Of a DNA stretch of 44,365 nt, positions 25,095 to 33,512 are shown piece after piece. Origin of the DNA: Pseudomonadota bacterium (GTDB lineage Bacteria > Pseudomonadota > Gammaproteobacteria > Steroidobacterales > Steroidobacteraceae). The translations under genes were made by a program, and so were the position numbers. A model generated the notes under the pieces. It was not told the DNA's origin and ran no database searches. It saw only the letters and a list, made by a program, of their open reading frames with translations. The DNA lies in contig JAFAGC010000097.1 of the NCBI GenBank assembly GCA_023423065.1, positions 1 through 44,365 of the forward strand, written 5' to 3'. The number at the start of each line of letters is the position of its first letter. Within the stretch, counting starts at the first letter, position 1.

Positions 25095-26708
25095 ATGCGC
25101 GCAACAAGAACTGGACTGGAGATGAATGTCGCACGGGCAGTGGTGCTCGCTACCATGGCCGCGCTCATGGCGTGCTCGCGCAACACCGAAACGGCGCAGC
25201 CCGTGCTCGACGCCGCGGCCGCGGCCAGGGAAATCGCGGCGCAACTCGAGAAGGACTGTGCGGCGCTCACCGGCGCGCAGATCGCGAACGTCACGATCAA
25301 GTCCGCGGCGCCTCACGATTCCGGCGCGACCGGACCCGGGGCCTGCCGCGTCGAAGGCGTGATCGACGGGTCGATCGGCTTCGAGCTGCTGCTGCCTCAC
25401 CAGTGGAACGGAAAATTCCTGATGGGCGGCGGCGGTGGCTACATGGGCAACCTCGCCAACCTGGCGCAGATGCCGGAAATGACGATGGGCCGCCCCGCGC
25501 TCGAGCGCGGCTACGCGACCGCGAGCACGGATTCCGGTCACCAGGGAAACTTCGCGGAAGCCGGATGGGCGCTCGGCAATCCACGGGCGCGCGAGAACTT
25601 CGCCCATCGCGCGGTGCATCGGACCGCGGAAGTCTCCAAGCAGATCATCGCGACTTACTACCCGAAGAAACTCGCGGGCGCGTACTTCTTCGGCTGCTCG
25701 CGCGGCGGCGGGCATGGACTGATGCTCGCGCAGCGTTACCCGCAGGATTTCGACGGCATCGTCGCCGGCGCGCCGGCCTTCGACTGGACCGGCATGATGG
25801 TCGAGTTCCTGCAGAACCAGCAGGCGGTCTTTCCGGATCCGGCGGCCGTGAAGTCGCCGGTGATCACCGCCGAAAACCGCAAACTACTCGCGGACGCGCT
25901 CCTCGAGAGCTGCGATGCGCAGGACGGCGCCACCGACGGGATAATCGGGAATCCGCGCGAGTGCAAGTTCGACCCGGGCACGCTGTCGCGTTGCTCGGAG
26001 ACGCAAATCACAGGCTGCGTCACGCGACGGCAGCTCGCCGCGATCCGGGCCGTGTACGCGGATGCCCTGATCGGTGAAGAACGCATCTATCCCGGTCCGC
26101 CGTTCGGTGGCGAGAACGATGCGGGCGGATGGGACGTGTGGATGACATCCCCCGCGACGGGCCCGCTGCAGCCGGGCCTGCCGAACCTGCATTTCGCGTT
26201 CGGCCTGCAGTTCGCGCGCAACTTCGTGTTCGAGGATCCGAACTGGACATACGTCGGTTACGACTTCGCGGACTGGCCCGGGCGCACCGCGGAACTGGCC
26301 AAACTACTCAACGCCACCGACCCGGACCTGCGCAAGTTCCGAGATCGCGGCGGAAAGCTGATCCTGTGGCACGGATGGTCGGACTCGGCGCTGCCCGCGA
26401 CGCGCACGGTCGAGTATTACGAGGCGGCGGCGAAAGTGGATCCCGGCCTCGATTCATACGCGCGGTTGTTCATGATGCCCGGCGTCGGACATTGCGGCGG
26501 AGGGCCGGGGCCCGACCGCGCCGACTGGATCGGAGTGCTCGAACAGTGGGTGGAGAAACGCACGGCGCCCGACGAGGTGACTGCGCGTCGGCTCGATTCG
26601 GCGGGCGCGACACTCGCCGAAGGGCGGCTATGCGCGTGGCCGCGGCGCGCGCAATTGCTGAGCGACGGCGACGCGAAAAGCGTGAGCGGCTGGCACTGCG
26701 CGGAGTGA
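25095..26708 (+). CDS. Tannase/feruloyl-esterase family lipoprotein
   Basis: 537 residues. A lipobox (ALMAC, Cys at about 27) indicates lipid anchoring. The tannase-family catalytic set is present: Ser202 in GCSRGGGHG, Asp430 in WHGWSDSALP and His466 in GVGHCGGG. Cys201 and Cys467 flank Ser and His, forming the disulfide seen across this family. EFLQNQQAVF and the Cys-rich lid (ESCDAQDGATDGIIGNPREC) also fit. It should hydrolyse aromatic esters such as gallate or ferulate in the envelope. GGGGAG lies 7 bases before the ATG. It precedes a GH78-like gene by 56 bases on the same strand. Confidence 0.9.
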   Translation: MRATRTGLEMNVARAVVLATMAALMACSRNTETAQPVLDAAAAAREIAAQLEKDCAALTGAQIANVTIKSAAPHDSGATGPGACRVEGVIDGSIGFELLLPHQWNGKFLMGGGGGYMGNLANLAQMPEMTMGRPALERGYATASTDSGHQGNFAEAGWALGNPRARENFAHRAVHRTAEVSKQIIATYYPKKLAGAYFFGCSRGGGHGLMLAQRYPQDFDGIVAGAPAFDWTGMMVEFLQNQQAVFPDPAAVKSPVITAENRKLLADALLESCDAQDGATDGIIGNPRECKFDPGTLSRCSETQITGCVTRRQLAAIRAVYADALIGEERIYPGPPFGGENDAGGWDVWMTSPATGPLQPGLPNLHFAFGLQFARNFVFEDPNWTYVGYDFADWPGRTAELAKLLNATDPDLRKFRDRGGKLILWHGWSDSALPATRTVEYYEAAAKVDPGLDSYARLFMMPGVGHCGGGPGPDRADWIGVLEQWVEKRTAPDEVTARRLDSAGATLAEGRLCAWPRRAQLLSDGDAKSVSGWHCAE

Positions 26709-26764
26709 GCGGCTACATCTGCTCGCGACCGCGAGCGATTGATTCGTTGTTATGCTCGCGCGCC

Positions 26765-29119
26765 ATGTCGCGCGTGAAAATCCTGTTGCTCGCCGGGATC
26801 GTCGGCCTTTCATCCGTTACGCCGCCGGCGCTGTCGCAGGGTGCGGATGGCTGGATTACGCATCCGGACGCGGATGCCACACCGGTCGTGCTGCATTTCC
26901 GGCGCGAGGTCGAGCTTCAAAAGAAGCCGAAGAGCCTGCCGGTGCAGGTCACCGCGGACAACCGCTTCGTGCTCTACGTGAACGGCGCGCGCGTCGCGAG
27001 CGGCCCGACGACGGGCACGGTCGCGAGCTGGCGCTATTCGACGCTGGAGCTCGCGCCATACCTGCGGCGGGGCCCCAACGTCATCGCGGCCGTCGTCTGG
27101 AATTTCGGCGACGCCGCGCCCATGGCGCAGCAGATCGTCGCCACCGGTTTCCGGCTCATGGGCGAGGGTGTCGGCACCGAGGCGCCGGGCTGGCGGGTCG
27201 CGATCGACGAAGGGCACACGGCGACGAAAGGCAGCGCGCAGATCCCGTGGCAGTACTACGTCGCGAGCGCGCCCGAAACGATCGATGCGGCCCGGGCGGA
27301 CTGGAACTGGGCGGGCCTCGTGGAGCCCGAGCCGCACTTTCTCGTCGCGCAGACACACGCCAACTGGCGCGATGCCGAGCCCGCGCCGGCCGCCGCCGCG
27401 CGCACGCTGGTGGCCGACAAACTACCTCAGCAGACGTTCTCGCCGGTCGCGCCCGGTGTCGTGGTCCGAAGCAATCTCGCCGGCGCGCACCAGTTCCCCG
27501 CGAAGCCGGTGACGATCCCGGCGCAATCCCGCGCCAAACTACTCATCGCGCGCGACGCGATGATCTCGGCCTATCCGGAGCTCGACGTCGCGGGTGGGGA
27601 GGGCGCGCAGATCAGGATGCTGTATGCCGAGGCGCTGTACGACGCGCAGCGGCGGAAGGGCGACCGAGCCGAGATCGGCGATCGAACGCCGCTCGGCATC
27701 CACGACACGTTCATCGCCGATGGCACGGCGCGCACGTTCGCGCCGCTGTGGTGGCGCACCTGGCGTTATCTCGAGATCGAGGTGACCACGGCGCAGGAGC
27801 CGCTCACGCTCCTCGCGCTGCGCGTCAACGAAACCGGCTACCCGTTCGCGCAGGTGGCGCGTTTCTCGAGCAGCGATCCCGGACTCGATCGCATCTGGAA
27901 CATCGGCTGGCGCACGTTGCGCGTCGACGCGCACGACACGTTCATGGACAGCTCGTTCTGGGAGCAGCTCCAGTACACGGGCGATACGCGCCTCGAGATG
28001 CTGATCACTTACGCGGTGTCCGGCGACGCGCGGCTCGCGGAGCAGGCGATCGACACGTTCGCGGAGTCGAGCGCCGACGGCGGTCTCGTGCATGGGCGGT
28101 ATCCGTCGCGCGAGCCGAACATCATCGCGACGTTCTCTTTCGCGTGGGTGGGCATGCTGCACGACTGGGCGCTCGAGCAACCCGACGTGAGTGTGGTCAA
28201 ACGCCACCTGCCGCGCATGCGCGAGGTGCTCGCCTGGTTCGAGCCGCTGCGCAGGCCGCACGGATTGTTAGGCAAGAATCCGCAGTGGAACTTCATCGAT
28301 TGGGCCGGTCAGGCCTGGGACGACCGCGACCGTTTCCCATCGTGGGGCAGCGACGATGGCAGTTGCCTCACGACCGCGATGTGGGTGGGCGCGCTGCGGC
28401 AGGGCGCGGCGCTCGAGGCCGCCTACGGCGAGCCGGCGCGCGCGGCCGATATGAACGCCAATGCGGCTCGCGCCCGCGCGGCGATCCGCGAGCGTTGCTG
28501 GGATGCGGAGCGGCGACTCTTCGCCGACGACGGCGATCGCAAGGTGTTCAGCCAGCACATGAACGTGTTCGCCGTGCTGTATGACATCGCGACGAAGGAA
28601 GAAGCGCCGGGGATCCTCGCGCGTATCACCGTGCCGGGGCGCGGCATCGACGCGCCCGAAGGCATGTATGGGTCTACCTACTACTTCGCGTGGTACCTGG
28701 TGCGCGCCTTCGAACACGCGGGGCAGGCGGAGAAGTACCACGAGTTGCTCTCGACCTGGCGAGCCTTGCTCGAGCTCAACTACACCACCTGGCCGGAGTC
28801 TCGTGGCCAGACGCGCTCCGACACGCACGCGTGGAGCGCACACCCCACCGCGGACTTGTTAGGCATCGTCGCTGGGATCCGGCCTGGCGCGCCGGGTTAC
28901 TCGCGGCTGCGCGTCGCGCCGCATCTCGGGAACCTGACCTCGCTCGATGCCACGGCCGCCACGCCGCACGGTCCGGTGAGCGTGAACTACCGCGTGAAGG
29001 GCGACAGATTCATCGCCGTGATCGACCGGCCGGCCGCGTTGCCGGGCGAGTTCGTCTGGCGTGGCCAGAGTCACGCGCTCGCGAAGAAGCGCACGCGCCT
29101 CGAATTGCCGCTTCGCTGA
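26765..29119 (+). CDS. Exported GH78-like alpha-L-rhamnosidase
   Basis: 784 residues with a signal peptide (ILLLAGIVGLSSVTPPALSQ). N-terminal beta-sandwich domains (DNRFVLYVNGARVASGP; WWRTWRYLEIEVTTAQEPL) precede an (alpha/alpha)6 barrel. MDSSFWEQLQYTGDTRLEM corresponds to the GH78 motif DCPxxEQxxYxGD. NPQWNFIDWAG, DDGSCLTTAMW and the late SDTHAWSAHPTADLLGI region are also typical. The C-terminal beta-domain ends the protein. It should release rhamnose, or a related sugar, in the periplasm or outside. Together with the tannase gene it suggests use of plant phenolic glycosides. Confidence 0.85.
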   Translation: MSRVKILLLAGIVGLSSVTPPALSQGADGWITHPDADATPVVLHFRREVELQKKPKSLPVQVTADNRFVLYVNGARVASGPTTGTVASWRYSTLELAPYLRRGPNVIAAVVWNFGDAAPMAQQIVATGFRLMGEGVGTEAPGWRVAIDEGHTATKGSAQIPWQYYVASAPETIDAARADWNWAGLVEPEPHFLVAQTHANWRDAEPAPAAAARTLVADKLPQQTFSPVAPGVVVRSNLAGAHQFPAKPVTIPAQSRAKLLIARDAMISAYPELDVAGGEGAQIRMLYAEALYDAQRRKGDRAEIGDRTPLGIHDTFIADGTARTFAPLWWRTWRYLEIEVTTAQEPLTLLALRVNETGYPFAQVARFSSSDPGLDRIWNIGWRTLRVDAHDTFMDSSFWEQLQYTGDTRLEMLITYAVSGDARLAEQAIDTFAESSADGGLVHGRYPSREPNIIATFSFAWVGMLHDWALEQPDVSVVKRHLPRMREVLAWFEPLRRPHGLLGKNPQWNFIDWAGQAWDDRDRFPSWGSDDGSCLTTAMWVGALRQGAALEAAYGEPARAADMNANAARARAAIRERCWDAERRLFADDGDRKVFSQHMNVFAVLYDIATKEEAPGILARITVPGRGIDAPEGMYGSTYYFAWYLVRAFEHAGQAEKYHELLSTWRALLELNYTTWPESRGQTRSDTHAWSAHPTADLLGIVAGIRPGAPGYSRLRVAPHLGNLTSLDATAATPHGPVSVNYRVKGDRFIAVIDRPAALPGEFVWRGQSHALAKKRTRLELPLR

Positions 29120-29131
29120 CTGAACGAGCGA

Positions 29132-30316
29132 TCAGGGCCCGAGCGCCGCGGCCAGCACGGCGCCCGCCACGCACCACGCCATCACGATCAGCACCGAGGC
29201 GCGCGTCCACGACAACAGCGCGAATCCCACCAGCGCGATGGCGGCGTCGGTTACGCCCGTCACTGCGCTCTTCCAGAGCGGATCGTAGAGCGCCGCGGCG
29301 AGCAACCCGACCACGGCCGCGTTCACGCCCGCGATCGCGCGTGGCGCGCGCGGATGCCGTGCGAGCCAGTGCCATCCCGGCAGCGCCGCCGCGACCAGCA
29401 GCAGTCCGGGCAACATGATCGCGAGGACGCTGACGATCGCGCCGGTGACGGCGTCGATCCCTTCCATGCGTGCGCCGAGAAACGCCGCGAGCGAGAACAT
29501 CGGTCCCGGCACGGCCTGCGCCGCGCCGTATCCGGCCACGAAGTCCGCCTGCGAAACCCAGCCCGGCTCGACCACCGCGTCGTGCAGCAGCGGCAGTACG
29601 ACGTGGCCGCCGCCGAACACCAGGGCGCCGGCGCGGTAGAACGCGGCCGCGACCGCGGCCAGTGACTCGTTCGCCGCCGGCACGAATGTCAGCGCGAGCA
29701 ATGCCGCGAACAGGACTGACAAGACCACCCCGGTGCGGTGCGAGTACCGGAGTTCGAAGCCCGCGGCCGGCGCGGGTTCCACATGTCGGCAGACGAGAAG
29801 CCCCAACAACGCGCCGCCGCCGATCGCGATCAGCTGGAGCACGGCGCCACCCGCGAAAATCAGCAGGAGGGCCGCGGCGACCGCGATGAGCCGGCGCGGC
29901 AGATCCGGCGCGAGTCTCGCGGCCATCGCCGTGAGGCCCTGCGCGACCACGGCGATCGCGAGCAGCTTGAGACCGTGGATCGCGCCGAGCGCGAGTGGCT
30001 GTCCGAGCCTGGGCAGCGCCGCGGCGAACGCCAGCAGCAGCAATACCGAAGGCAACGTGAAGGCCACGAACGCGGCGAACGCGCCGCTCCACCCCGCGCG
30101 CAGCATTCCGAGCGCGAAACTCGCCTGGCTGCTTCCCGGGCCCGGCAGGAACTGGCACAACGCCACGAGCTGCGCATATCGCGCCGCGTCGATCCACCCG
30201 CGCCGTTCGACGATCTCGCGCTGAAAATATCCGAGATGCGCGATCGGGCCGCCGAAGGACGTGAGGCCGAGCTTGAGGAACACGGCAAGAACTTCGAGCG
30301 CGGAGCCTGGCCTCAT
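29132..30316 (-). CDS. chrA: CHR-family (chromate-type) transporter
   Basis: 394 residues with 10-12 hydrophobic segments in two homologous halves. Family motifs include LKLGLTSFGGPIAHLGYF and CQFLPGPGSSQ in the first half, and FYRAGALVFGGGHVVLPLL and AQAVPGPMFSLAAFLGA in the second. The fused two-domain length fits long-chain ChrA. It exports chromate or a related oxyanion; the real substrate is not shown. It starts 23 bases after the MerT-like gene and seems to be last in the metal operon. It converges on the GH78-like gene with a gap of only 12 bases. Confidence 0.9.
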   Translation of the reverse strand: MRPGSALEVLAVFLKLGLTSFGGPIAHLGYFQREIVERRGWIDAARYAQLVALCQFLPGPGSSQASFALGMLRAGWSGAFAAFVAFTLPSVLLLLAFAAALPRLGQPLALGAIHGLKLLAIAVVAQGLTAMAARLAPDLPRRLIAVAAALLLIFAGGAVLQLIAIGGGALLGLLVCRHVEPAPAAGFELRYSHRTGVVLSVLFAALLALTFVPAANESLAAVAAAFYRAGALVFGGGHVVLPLLHDAVVEPGWVSQADFVAGYGAAQAVPGPMFSLAAFLGARMEGIDAVTGAIVSVLAIMLPGLLLVAAALPGWHWLARHPRAPRAIAGVNAAVVGLLAAALYDPLWKSAVTGVTDAAIALVGFALLSWTRASVLIVMAWCVAGAVLAAALGP

Positions 30317-30339
30317 GCCGCGAGGTTACCCCACGCGCA

Positions 30340-30714
30340 CTACAAGAGCGGCAAAACGAAAGCGAAGGACGCGCCCAACAGGAAGGAGACGAGCGAAGTT
30401 CCAAACAGCCACGCGCTGATGCTCCGCAGCCGCATGCAGGCGCGCGCGGCGTCAGGCTCGACCGGGCAGGGGAGCCGTCGCGAGTGCCACAACATAGCCC
30501 CACCGAACGCAAGCAGCAGGCCCGCGACGCCGAAGACGATCGACTTGTTCTCGGATAGCCAGACGAGCTGTGGAAACGCGGAGACCAGCCCGACGAGGGC
30601 CGCGCCGGCGCCCAACGACACCAGCACGGCCGGAAGCACGCAGCACACCAGTGTGGCTCCGCTCGCGAGCAAACTACCGAACGCGATCCCGACGTTGCGT
30701 CTGAGCGGATCCAT
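30340..30714 (-). CDS. MerT-like inner-membrane metal transporter
   Basis: 124 residues with three hydrophobic segments. ATLVCCVLPAVL carries the vicinal Cys pair in the first segment, and a second pair (CPVEPDAARAC) lies in the loop after segment 2, matching the MerT plan. Its ATG overlaps the stop of the upstream gene as TGATG, giving translational coupling; a GTG 3 bases earlier is also possible. MerT moves Hg(II) inward, but no merA or merR is nearby, so the ion may be copper or another soft metal. Confidence 0.8.
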   Translation of the reverse strand: MDPLRRNVGIAFGSLLASGATLVCCVLPAVLVSLGAGAALVGLVSAFPQLVWLSENKSIVFGVAGLLLAFGGAMLWHSRRLPCPVEPDAARACMRLRSISAWLFGTSLVSFLLGASFAFVLPLL

Positions 30715-31031
30715 CACGGCTTCGCCAGGCCCGCACGGATCTCCGCCATGGGCCTGCCGGGTCGCGTGATGCCCTTGACGTCATAACCCGAGTCCGTGAG
30801 CGCCTTCGTGAGATCAGCGTCCGAGATGTCCTGTCCTTCGCGGGTCTCGACCGCCACGAGCTGCTTCTCGAGGCTGACGATCACGTCGGTCGTCGCTGGA
30901 ATCTTCCGCAGCGTCTTTTCGATGCCCTGTGCGCAGAACCCGCAAACCAGACCATAAACCTTCATCTCCACGGTGCCCGCCACGGCATTCATGCCGATCG
31001 CGAACGAGAGGATTACGAACAACTTGTTCAT
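30714..31031 (-). CDS. MerP-like periplasmic heavy-metal-associated (HMA) protein
   Basis: 105 residues with a short signal peptide (KLFVILSFAIGMNAVA) and an HMA fold in which VYGLVCGFCAQGIEK gives the CxxC metal site and DADLTKALTDSGYDV the final helix and strand. It would hand a soft metal ion to the MerT-like protein encoded directly after it. GGAG lies 7 bases before the ATG at 31031. The loop is VCGFC rather than the MerP TCAAC, which argues for a separate subfamily. Confidence 0.85.
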   Translation of the reverse strand: MNKLFVILSFAIGMNAVAGTVEMKVYGLVCGFCAQGIEKTLRKIPATTDVIVSLEKQLVAVETREGQDISDADLTKALTDSGYDVKGITRPGRPMAEIRAGLAKP

Positions 31032-31047
31032 GATGTGCTCCATGAGC

Positions 31048-31701
31048 TCAGAAATTGACCATCGCCATGGCCTGCAACTTGCCGTCCGTCGTGACACCGG
31101 CTTCGATCCATGCGCCACGCTTGAACAGTCGCAGCAATGCCGCCCATTCGGTGCCGTCGTATATGCCTCCCGAATAGCGGCGTCCCTGGATCACGAACCA
31201 GGTGGCCAACGTGTCGAAGTCGTGCTCGTAGGGCGCGATTCCGATCTGCAAAGTGTCGATGCGATGCGTAAAAGCCGAGGCGTGGTGCAGGTCGGTCTTC
31301 AGTGATGCATAGACGCGCCGCGTCTCGTAATCGAATTGCGCGCCCGCGTTCCACGCGAAGTGGTGGGCATTGGTCTCGCTCACGTACGCCTGGCCCGCAC
31401 CGCCCCAGACGAAGACGTTCGCCTGCGCCGACTCGAGATTCCAGCGCTTCACGAGGTAGTTGACCCGCGTATACGCGATCTCGCGTCGCCGTCCGTCCAA
31501 CTCACTCGTGAGTTCGAGGTATCCGCCGCCGGCCGACAGGTAATACTTCGGCGCGTAGAACACCTGTGCTTCGGTCATCGTGCCCGCGCCGTACTCCGCC
31601 ATGACGGTGGTGCCGTGCGCGAACGCGATCGGCTTCGCATGCGCCATCCAAGGCGCCATGGCGAACGCAGCTGCGCTCGCCGAAAGAATTCGAGTGATCA
31701 T
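31048..31701 (-). CDS. Exported barrel-like protein of the metal operon, unknown function
   Basis: 217 residues with a signal peptide (LSASAAAFAMAPWMAHA) and alternating strands rich in Tyr, Trp and Phe ending VNF, which fits a small outer-membrane beta-barrel. I do not recognise a family. GGAG is 6 bases before the ATG. It lies 16 bases before the MerP-like gene and 64 bases after the Cys-rich gene. A role as outer-membrane partner of the MerPT-like pair is inference from position. Confidence 0.75.
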   Translation of the reverse strand: MITRILSASAAAFAMAPWMAHAKPIAFAHGTTVMAEYGAGTMTEAQVFYAPKYYLSAGGGYLELTSELDGRRREIAYTRVNYLVKRWNLESAQANVFVWGGAGQAYVSETNAHHFAWNAGAQFDYETRRVYASLKTDLHHASAFTHRIDTLQIGIAPYEHDFDTLATWFVIQGRRYSGGIYDGTEWAALLRLFKRGAWIEAGVTTDGKLQAMAMVNF

Positions 31702-31765
31702 GAAATTCTCCGAACACGTGGCAATACACTCCGGGTGATCGACCCGTCGTGACTTCGAGGCCCGG

Positions 31766-32113
31766 TCAGAGAATCGGTGGAGGCTTCAGCGGAGGATCGG
31801 CGAGATCGCCATTCGAGATGACCTCGAAATCGGCGAAGGCATCGACGCGTCCGGCGACGATCGGAAAATCGAGATCCAGTGGCGTCGCGGTCGCACCAGC
31901 GCATCCCGCGAGGCAGCCGGCGGCGGAATCGATGCCGTCGGGACAACAGGGGCATTGACCCTCGTCCGCGGGCGCCATCACGCCGTGGCAGGGCATCTCA
32001 TCGCCGGCGCCTGCGGGAACCGCAGTCGCGAACACGGGCGTCGACACCAACTGCATCAACGCGATCATATATACGAGCGGCCGGAAAAGGCGGCGGACCA
32101 TGTCGCCGAACAT
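31766..32113 (-). CDS. Small exported Cys/His-rich protein (metal operon)
   Basis: 115 residues. An N-terminal hydrophobic segment (LVYMIALMQLVSTPVFA) is followed by a Cys cluster (MPCHGVMAP, QCPCCPDG, GCLAGCAG), then a Pro-rich tail. This layout resembles DUF2946-like exported proteins found at copper and mercury loci, but family membership is not certain. Seven closely spaced Cys plus His suggest periplasmic metal binding. A GAGGAG lies about 10 bases before the ATG at 32113; ATG at 32101 is an alternative. Confidence 0.65.
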   Translation of the reverse strand: MFGDMVRRLFRPLVYMIALMQLVSTPVFATAVPAGAGDEMPCHGVMAPADEGQCPCCPDGIDSAAGCLAGCAGATATPLDLDFPIVAGRVDAFADFEVISNGDLADPPLKPPPIL

Positions 32114-32129
32114 AGACCCATCGCTCCTC

Positions 32130-32169
32130 GGCCGCCAGTGATTGATCGCTGCCGCGTCAATCGGCGGCC
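32130..32169 (-). repeat. Stem-loop between the MarR gene and the metal operon
   Basis: GGCCGCC-agt-GATTGA (32130-32145) pairs with TCAATC-GGCGGCC (32157-32169), giving two stems of 6 and 7 bp separated by a 3-base bulge. It begins 5 bases after the marR stop and has no T-run. It could attenuate transcription from marR into the operon, or be an operator for a regulator. Confidence 0.45.
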
Positions 32170-32173
32170 TGCA

Positions 32174-32683
32174 TCACGCGATTCGCTTTTCCCGCGACCT
32201 GCGAGAGGGGATTTCCGTGGGCTTCCGCTCCGGAAGCTGCACGAGCAGCAGCTCGAGACCGTCCGCGAACTGTTCGAGCTCGCGGCTCGGCAGGCTGCAC
32301 ACCGCGCGCTGCAGCGTGAACACCGCGCGGCCCGCGGTCGCCTGCAGGATCGCCTTGCCCGCGGCGGTGATGTGGATCTGGATCGCGCGCTGATCGGCGT
32401 CGCTGCGGCGCCGCTCGATCCAGCCGCGCGCGGCGAGGTTCTTCAGCAGTTGGCTCACCGCGGGGCGCTGCATGCCGAGCTGCGCCGCGAGTCTCGACGC
32501 CGGCAATCCCGGTTCGTTGCCGATGCAGACGAGAGCGCGGTGCAGCGTGATCGGCGCGCCGGTCATCTGTTCGAGCTCGCGATACAACGCGCGCATGCGA
32601 TCGACCAGCGCGCGCGCCGCGAGCAGCGCGCGGCTCTCGAGTGCGGCACGTTCCGCGGCTTCGGGTGAGGCTCGTTTTTTCAC
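32174..32683 (-). CDS. MarR-family transcriptional regulator
   Basis: 169 residues. The winged helix spans about 55-125 with GLPASRLAAQLGMQRPAVSQLLKNL as the recognition region and RRSDADQRAIQIHIT as the wing. It starts at GTG 32683 without a clear ribosome site. It lies 60 bases upstream of the Cys-rich gene on the same strand and is divergent from otsB. It may control either unit; the 88-base divergent region holds GCAATGATTGC (32748-32758), an 11-base palindrome of operator type. Confidence 0.88.
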   Translation of the reverse strand: MKKRASPEAAERAALESRALLAARALVDRMRALYRELEQMTGAPITLHRALVCIGNEPGLPASRLAAQLGMQRPAVSQLLKNLAARGWIERRRSDADQRAIQIHITAAGKAILQATAGRAVFTLQRAVCSLPSRELEQFADGLELLLVQLPERKPTEIPSRRSREKRIA

Positions 32684-32747
32684 GGGTGCCTAGCGTATCA
32701 GGCCGTGACGACCCGCGCGCTTATGCAAAGTCAATGGTTCATGTCTA

Positions 32748-32765
32748 GCAATGATTGCGTACAAT
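32748..32765 (+). promoter_or_regulatory. otsB promoter (-10 TACAAT) with overlapping palindrome
   Basis: TACAAT at 32760-32765 ends 6 bases before the otsB ATG (32772), so transcription should start at or next to the ATG and give a leaderless message. The palindrome GCAATGATTGC (32748-32758) covers the spacer, and ATTGCGTACAAT adds a second ATTG/CAAT dyad across the -10. No good -35 is seen. Confidence 0.5.
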
Positions 32766-32771
32766 GAATCA

Positions 32772-33512
32772 ATGACCTCGCCGCCTTTGCCCGCAGCCGC
32801 CCGCTGCTGCCTGTTCCTGGATATCGACGGAACCCTGCTCGACTTCGCTGCGACGCCTGACGGCGTGCGGGTCGACGAACCGCTGCGCGCGCTGCTGCGG
32901 CAGCTCGACCGCTTGTGCGACGGCGCCGTCGCGTTCGTGAGCGGGCGGTCGATCACCGACATCGACGAGCTTTTCGAGCCGCTGTATCTCGCGGCGGCGG
33001 GCGTACACGGCTGCGAGCGGCGCGACGCCGACGGCAAGTGGATGCGGCCCGCGTTCCGCGGCGATGGCCTGCGGGACTTCCTCGATCGCATCCGCGGGCA
33101 ACTCGCCTCGCTCGATGGCGTTCTCGTGGAAGACAAGGGATGCGCGGCGGCGCTGCACTACCGGCGCGCGCCACATCTCGAAGCGCCGCTGCGCGCGTTG
33201 CTGCTCAGGTTCGTCGCCACGTTGCCGTCCAATTTCGAGTTGTTCGAAGGCGACCACGTCTTCGAGATCAAGCCGGCGACCTACACGAAGGCCACGGCCA
33301 TCGAAGCGTTCATGCAGGAGGCGCCTTTCGCGGGACGTTTCCCGATCTTCATCGGCGACGACTCGACGGACCAGGACGGTTTCGCCGCGATCCGCCGCTA
33401 CAAGGGTCTCGCAATCGGAGTGGGAAATCGCGTCGCCGCCGACTGGCGCCTGCCGGATCCCGCCGCGGTGCGCCGCTGGCTCGAATCCTTCCTGCTGAGA
33501 AGGTCTTCGTGA
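32772..33512 (+). CDS. otsB: Trehalose-6-phosphate phosphatase
   Basis: 246 residues. HAD motifs are present: CLFLDIDGTLLDFAATP (nucleophile Asp), AFVSGRS (motif II), the Lys in EIKPATYTKATAIEAF, and GDDSTDQDGF (motif IV). It removes phosphate from trehalose-6-phosphate to give trehalose in the cytoplasm. There is no ribosome site before the ATG, and the -10 lies only 6 bases upstream, suggesting leaderless translation. Its stop overlaps the start of otsA (GTGA), so the two are coupled. Confidence 0.93.
   Translation: MTSPPLPAAARCCLFLDIDGTLLDFAATPDGVRVDEPLRALLRQLDRLCDGAVAFVSGRSITDIDELFEPLYLAAAGVHGCERRDADGKWMRPAFRGDGLRDFLDRIRGQLASLDGVLVEDKGCAAALHYRRAPHLEAPLRALLLRFVATLPSNFELFEGDHVFEIKPATYTKATAIEAFMQEAPFAGRFPIFIGDDSTDQDGFAAIRRYKGLAIGVGNRVAADWRLPDPAAVRRWLESFLLRRSS

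Noticed and set aside
29132..31031. Mercury resistance transposon
   Set aside because: No merR, merA, transposase or terminal inverted repeats; only MerT/MerP-like folds are present.
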